The notes below the pieces were generated by a model, which worked only from the letters and a program-made list of their open reading frames with translations, made no database searches and was not told where the DNA came from. DNA of 64,000 bases from Flavobacterium foetidum. GTDB taxonomy: Bacteria > Bacteroidota > Bacteroidia > Flavobacteriales > Flavobacteriaceae. Below are positions 60,471 to 64,000 of this stretch, piece after piece. Where the stretch lies: positions 62,001 to 126,000 of the forward strand of contig NZ_SJTF01000009.1 in the NCBI RefSeq assembly GCF_004634245.1. The letters run 5' to 3'. The translations under genes and the position numbers were made by a program. The first letter of the stretch is position 1. Every line of letters starts with the position of its first letter.

Positions 60471-60750
60471 ATGGGTTGAGCTAGAGTTGTTTTAAAACCA
60501 CAAGTTAGCAAAGTCAAGTAAATAGTTGCATAGATTTGTGATTTATATATGTTATAATTAATTAGATATTGAAGTGCAATGAAAAAACTTTCAAGTTTTT
60601 GATGCGGATAAATTATGAACCACAACTGAGAAAGCGATTGGTTTTGGGATTTAGAATAACGAGCAGGATTCTTATAGAGATTACCCAATTTTTTTTACGT
60701 AATCTAACTTTTACACATTATTCTTTTTGTTTCTGGAATGAATTATAACA
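60471..60750. other. Gap without a credible gene
   Basis: A frame at 60467-60688 (minus) overlaps the nuclease start and has no coding character. I see no other feature before the tRNA terminator. Confidence 0.4.
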
Positions 60751-60752
60751 AA

Positions 60753-60786
60753 AAACCCTTAAACATTTACTGTTTAAGGGTTTTGC
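60753..60786 (-). terminator. Terminator behind tRNA-Met
   Basis: Arms aaacccttaaaca and tgtttaagggttt with a short loop and flanking A/T runs. Confidence 0.85.
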
Positions 60787-60792
60787 CTTTAG

Positions 60793-60866
60793 TAGCGAGG
60801 ACGGGAGTTGAACCCGTGACCTCAGGGTTATGAATCCTGCGCTCTAACCAACTGAGCTACCTCGCC
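60793..60866 (-). tRNA. tRNA-Met (anticodon CAT), elongator-type
   Basis: The minus strand GGCGAGGTAGCTCAG begins a cloverleaf with acceptor pairing to CCTCGCT, anticodon loop TTCATAA and T-arm ACGGG-TTCAACT-CCCGT. The top pair of the anticodon stem is A-C, a mismatch. A CAT anticodon could also be tRNA-Ile2 (lysidine-modified), but the body looks like elongator Met. Confidence 0.85.
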
Positions 60867-61018
60867 TGGACTACAACCAAAAGTGTTCCTGATTGCGGGT
60901 GCAAATATAGAAATAATATTAAAGCGAACAAGCAAAAAAGAAAGAAAAAAAAATATTTTTAAAAACGCATTGTTTTTGGACATATATTCTTATATTTCGA
61001 AAAAATTAAAAGTAGCAC

Positions 61019-61411
61019 ATGGATCCAAAAATACGTTACGAAATAGAGTTTCCGATCAATTCTTCGCCGCAATTATTGTATCAATATATATCAACTCCGT
61101 CAGGTTTATCAGAATGGTTTGCTGACAATGTTAATTCTAGAGGAGAGTTTTTTACCTTTATCTGGAATGATTCACAAGAAAAAGCGAGATTAGCCTCCAA
61201 AAAATCTGGAGAAAAAGTAAAATTTAAATGGGTAGACGAAAGCAGTAAAGACACTGACTATTTTTTTGAATTGCACATTTTGGTTGACGAATTAACCAAA
61301 GATGTATCGCTTATGGTAGTCGATTTTGCAGAAAAGGAAGAATTAGGAGAGGCTAAACAACTGTGGGAGAATCAAATCTCAGACCTCAAACATCTTATCG
61401 GATCTGTTTAG
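61019..61411 (+). CDS. START-like (SRPBCC) domain protein
   Basis: The protein has 130 residues: 'MDPKIRYEIEFPINSSPQLL', then 'LYQYISTPSGLSEWFADNVNSRGEFFTFIWNDSQEKARLASKKSGEKVKFKW'. The pattern of N-terminal strand, 'SP.LLY.YIST..GLSEWFAD' and a long C-terminal helix ('GEAKQLWENQISDLKHLIGS') is the SRPBCC/START-like fold. It is a probable hydrophobic-ligand binder of unknown specificity, common in Flavobacteriia. Probably transcribed with the next gene. Confidence 0.85.
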   Translation: MDPKIRYEIEFPINSSPQLLYQYISTPSGLSEWFADNVNSRGEFFTFIWNDSQEKARLASKKSGEKVKFKWVDESSKDTDYFFELHILVDELTKDVSLMVVDFAEKEELGEAKQLWENQISDLKHLIGSV

Positions 61412-61465
61412 TTAAAGCTCTAATTTATCCTTATATTTGCCCTGAACAAAATTCAGGGCTTTTTT

Positions 61466-62305
61466 ATGATTAATTTTAACGGAAACATTACTTCTGGAGA
61501 AGATAATATACTTACGCAAAACCGTGCTTTTTTATTTGGAGACGGTGTTTTTGAAACGGTAAAAATTGTTAACAGCAAGATTTTATATCTAGAAGACCAT
61601 TATTTTAGATTGATGGCTTCTATGCGCGTGGTAAGAATGGAAATTCCGATGAACTTTACAATGGAGTATCTAGAAGAGCAAATTCTAAAATTGGTCAATG
61701 AAACTAATTTGACGTCTTCTGCTAGAGCCAGAATTACTGTTTTTAGAAATGATGGAGGGCTTTATCTTCCAAAAACAAATGAAGTTTCTTATTTGATCAC
61801 TGCTTCGGCTCTTGAAAATAGTTTGTACGAAATAAATAAGGCCGAATATGAGGTAGATTTATATAAAGACTTCTATGTGACCAAACAATTATTATCGTCT
61901 ATTAAAACGACTAATAAAATGATTAATGTGACCGGAAGTATATTTGCCCACGAAAATGGCTTAGCTAACTGCCTTTTAATTAATGATTCTAAAAATATAA
62001 TTGAGGGGCTTCAGGGAAATATATTTATGCTGACAGGAAAAAAACTTGTGACACCTCCAGTCTCTGAAGGATGCTTGAACGGAATTATGCGCAAGCAGAT
62101 TTTAGCGGCGGCCAAGAAAATAGAAGGCATAGAAGTGGCAGAAGAAATAATCTCGCCCTTTGATCTTCAAAAAGCAGACGAATTATTTCTCACAAATGTA
62201 ATCATGGGAATACAACCCATAACAAAATACAGGAAAAAAGAATTTACAAGTAATCTAGCGCATTTGTTAGTGCAGAAACTGAATGAATCCATAACTGAAA
62301 ATTAA
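61466..62305 (+). CDS. Class IV aminotransferase (BCAT/ADC lyase-like)
   Basis: This 279-residue PLP enzyme has 'NRAFLFGDGVFETVKIVNSKILYLEDHYFRLMASM', typical of fold-type IV enzymes. 'SSARARITVFRNDGG' follows, the PLP lysine lies in 'LLSSIKTTNKMIN' (about residue 154), 'NLLINDSKNIIEGLQGNIF' equivalents follow, and it ends 'DELFLTNVIMGIQPI'. It could be a branched-chain aminotransferase, D-amino-acid transaminase or aminodeoxychorismate lyase; sequence alone does not settle this, though the short form favours the ADC-lyase-like group. It converges with the YqgE gene, overlapping its stop by 4 bp. Confidence 0.85.
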   Translation: MINFNGNITSGEDNILTQNRAFLFGDGVFETVKIVNSKILYLEDHYFRLMASMRVVRMEIPMNFTMEYLEEQILKLVNETNLTSSARARITVFRNDGGLYLPKTNEVSYLITASALENSLYEINKAEYEVDLYKDFYVTKQLLSSIKTTNKMINVTGSIFAHENGLANCLLINDSKNIIEGLQGNIFMLTGKKLVTPPVSEGCLNGIMRKQILAAAKKIEGIEVAEEIISPFDLQKADELFLTNVIMGIQPITKYRKKEFTSNLAHLLVQKLNESITEN

Positions 62306-62862
62306 TTCAGATATGGATTTTCAGGTGCATTAGACCAAATAAGGTAGTCGCCTCCTAGCTCAATAATCTGTTCTTTCCAGAAATGAGTGGTCGATTTTCC
62401 TATAATTTTGTTTTTATAACTATTGTCTGCAATAATCCAAGAGTTTCCTTGCATTTCATTCTCAAGCTGGTTTTCATCCCAGCCGGTATATCCTAAGAAA
62501 AAGCGAATATTGTTTTTTCCAATAGACCCATCATTTATAAGCTCTTTGGTCGATTCAAAATCGCCTCCCCAGTAAATCCCGTTCGAAATCTCGACGCTGT
62601 TTGGAATCAGCTCAGGGATATTGTGAATAAAATAAAGGTTGTCTTGTTCTACAGGTCCTCCGTTATATATCTTAAAGTTGGCATCAATTTCTGGTATTAA
62701 GTCATTAATAGTATATTTTAACGGCTTATTGATTATGAAACCTATTGATCCTTCTTTGTTATGGTCTGCTAATAAAATTACCGATCTGTTGAATGATAAA
62801 TCTCCAATTATTGAAGGCTCGGCAATAAGCAGGTGTCCTTTTTTTAATTTTTCTGAAATCAT
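62302..62862 (-). CDS. YqgE/AlgH family protein
   Basis: The start is placed at 62862 (MISEKLKKGHLLIAEPSI), the family opening; the frame extends 23 codons further to the right. The 186-residue product has 'FNRSVILLADHNKEGSIGFIINKPL', 'IYNGGPVEQDNLYFIHNIPEL' and 'IRFFLGYTGWDENQLENEMQGNSWIIAD', all hallmarks of UPF0301 (YqgE/AlgH). The function is not established. It overlaps the convergent aminotransferase gene by 4 bp. Confidence 0.92.
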   Translation of the reverse strand: MISEKLKKGHLLIAEPSIIGDLSFNRSVILLADHNKEGSIGFIINKPLKYTINDLIPEIDANFKIYNGGPVEQDNLYFIHNIPELIPNSVEISNGIYWGGDFESTKELINDGSIGKNNIRFFLGYTGWDENQLENEMQGNSWIIADNSYKNKIIGKSTTHFWKEQIIELGGDYLIWSNAPENPYLN

Positions 62863-62930
62863 ACGGCTACAATTTTTATTAAATTTAATCATAAAAAAAT
62901 TAAAATCACAAAAAAAATCGTCAAACCGCA

Positions 62931-62960
62931 CAAAAAAACCCTCGATAAGGAGGGTTTTTA
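62931..62960. terminator. Terminator behind the HU gene
   Basis: Arms aaaaaccctc and gagggttttt with a 6-nt loop. Confidence 0.9.
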
Positions 62961-62990
62961 GTATATTATAAGTTTAGAGAACTTTCTTAC

Positions 62991-63263
62991 TTAGTTCACT
63001 GCACCTTCTAATTCAGCTCCAGCTTTGAATTTTACAACGTTTTTAGCTGCGATCTTAATAGTTTTTCCTGTTTGAGGATTTCTTCCGTCTCTAGCTGCTC
63101 TAGATGATACAGACCATGATCCGAAACCTACTAAAGAAACTCTTCCACCTTTTTTCAAAGTTGTCCCTACATTACCTAAAAATGACTCTAAAGCTAACTT
63201 CGCTGCAGCTTTTGTAATTCCTGCATCAGCAGCGATAGCATCGATTAATTCTGATTTGTTCAT
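62991..63263 (-). CDS. HU family DNA-binding protein
   Basis: The 90-residue nucleoid protein begins MNKSELIDAIAADAGITKAA and has 'LESFLGNVGTTLKKGGRVSLVGFGSWSVSSRAARDGRNPQTGKTIKIAAKNVVKFKAG', including the arm motif R-N-P-Q-T-G. It binds and bends DNA as a dimer. It has a consensus promoter and its own terminator, so it is a monocistronic, probably strongly expressed gene. Confidence 0.96.
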   Translation of the reverse strand: MNKSELIDAIAADAGITKAAAKLALESFLGNVGTTLKKGGRVSLVGFGSWSVSSRAARDGRNPQTGKTIKIAAKNVVKFKAGAELEGAVN

Positions 63264-63307
63264 AATAATTAGTTATTAATTGTTGGTTAAAAAAAATTGT
63301 TAATACA

Positions 63308-63337
63308 CAAATTTAGTAGGAAATCCGTTGCGTGCAA
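63308..63337 (-). promoter_or_regulatory. Consensus Flavobacterium promoter for the HU gene
   Basis: On the minus strand TTG (63335-63337), a 19-bp spacer and TAAATTTG (63308-63315) match TTG / TAnnTTTG fully. The ATG lies 45 bp downstream. Confidence 0.7.
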
Positions 63338-63443
63338 GTGTTTTGTTTAATTTTAGCAAAAATTGTTAATAACTTGCTTTTTTTGTTCATAAAGAACGTT
63401 GTTCATCGATGAAAATCGGGTACAAACCCCTGTTTTACTGATG

Positions 63444-64000
63444 TTAATAGACTTTTGCAACGTCTGAAAAGCTTACTCCATTTAATAATTCTGAGGCAAG
63501 CATTCTCTTTTTTCCCGGAAATTGTAGACTTAATAACTGAACAAAACCATCTTTTATTGCAATCTTGATTTCTTTTTTTGTACTCAATATTTTTCCGATC
63601 TCATAAGAATGCTGGTCAAGAATCAGTTTTGCCTCATATATCTTGATACTCATTTCTTCGTTTTGATCTTTCAAAAAACACCAAGATGCAGGATACGGAC
63701 TCAGGCCTCGAATCAGATTAGTAATTTCTTTTCCAGATTTTGTCCAGTCTATTTTGCAGTTTTCCTTGTTGAGTTTGTAAGCTGTTTTAATATCCTCGTT
63801 GTCTTGCTGAATTGTGGTCGCCACATTTCCGTTTTCAATAACTTTTAAGGTGTCAATTACAGTTGTGCTCCCTAAATGCATCAAGCGGTCGTGGAGTTGT
63901 CCTGCGTTTTCTTCTGGCTCGATGGCAATTTTAGAATTTAAAATCATTGCTCCCGTGTCAATTTTGTCATCAATAAAAAAAGTGGTAACACCTGTTTTGG
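63444..64000 (-). CDS. fmt: Methionyl-tRNA formyltransferase, C-terminal part, cut by window edge
   Basis: The open frame enters from beyond the right edge. The visible N-terminal edge reads 'TGVTTFFIDDKIDTGAMI', which is the Fmt catalytic-domain sequence, followed by 'ENAGQLHDRLMHLGSTTVIDTL'. The C-terminal tRNA-binding domain follows ('DWTKSGKEITNLIRGLSPYPASW', then 'KEIKIAIKDGFVQLLSLQFPGKKRMLASELLNG'). It formylates initiator Met-tRNA. The internal ATG at 63947 is not the true start. Confidence 0.93.
   Translation of the reverse strand, partial: KTGVTTFFIDDKIDTGAMILNSKIAIEPEENAGQLHDRLMHLGSTTVIDTLKVIENGNVATTIQQDNEDIKTAYKLNKENCKIDWTKSGKEITNLIRGLSPYPASWCFLKDQNEEMSIKIYEAKLILDQHSYEIGKILSTKKEIKIAIKDGFVQLLSLQFPGKKRMLASELLNGVSFSDVAKVY

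Noticed and set aside
60467..60688. 73-residue minus-strand frame upstream of the PD-(D/E)XK gene
   Set aside because: It overlaps the nuclease start by 4 bp but has no family pattern, and the surrounding gap looks non-coding.

Overview
The window looks like a chromosomal segment of a Flavobacterium-type Bacteroidota. The evidence is low G+C DNA, a SusC/SusD pair, START-like and DUF5683 proteins, long LepB, N-terminal signals ending in 'Q' (FAQ, HAQ, NAQ), several promoters fitting the Flavobacterium TTG / TAnnTTTG consensus, and short degenerate intergenic palindromes.

Layout. 1-9.1 kb: a partial glycosyltransferase, DUF2461, recF, then a rightward block (TPR anchor protein, ribH, mutL, two rhomboid proteases, an EEP-family hydrolase). 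9.2-14.5 kb: a leftward housekeeping block (WbqC, lepB, dapB, DUF5683, parB, parA). 14.7-18.4 kb: a DUF2339/DUF3999 membrane pair. 18.6-19.1 kb: tRNA-Pro followed on its 3' side by a tandem array of tRNA 3'-end remnants. 19.2-25.4 kb: trxB, a PadR/PspC/GIN-domain operon, DUF4870 and DUF4442. 25.5-33.1 kb: a leftward copper island (Cys-rich peptides, DUF3347, HMA-AraC regulator, CopA ATPase, multicopper oxidase with a CopB-like tail). 33.1-35.2 kb: divergent AraC/MFS pair. 35.8-42.5 kb: SusC/SusD/DUF4957-DUF5123 surface glycan-capture cassette resembling pectin loci. 42.6-47.8 kb: pentapeptide-repeat protein, AraC/DUF6642, GH130, SpoU methyltransferase. 47.8-60.5 kb: an accessory-looking zone with orphan small proteins, a GIY-YIG nuclease nested behind initiator tRNA, GT39, a radical-SAM/DUF4130 DNA-repair pair, sirtuin, GNAT, broken genes and a PD-(D/E)XK nuclease. 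60.8-64 kb: tRNA-Met, START-like, class IV aminotransferase, YqgE, HU and the C-terminal part of fmt.

The most notable structures are not ordinary genes. (1) A 193/194-bp inverted-repeat element occurs twice in opposite orientations (25894-26086, 43201-43394). The copies are nearly identical and each is flanked by a direct repeat, so it looks like a recently active MITE. (2) A roughly 370-bp unit holds a GIY-YIG nuclease gene between an intact initiator tRNA and a displaced tRNA 3' half, as expected for an insertion that rebuilds its tRNA target. (3) tRNA-Pro carries three displaced 3'-end copies in tandem without any ORF. Two small genes in the accessory zone appear broken at homopolymers, and a 73-bp copy of a GNAT gene's 5' end lies 2.2 kb upstream of the intact gene.
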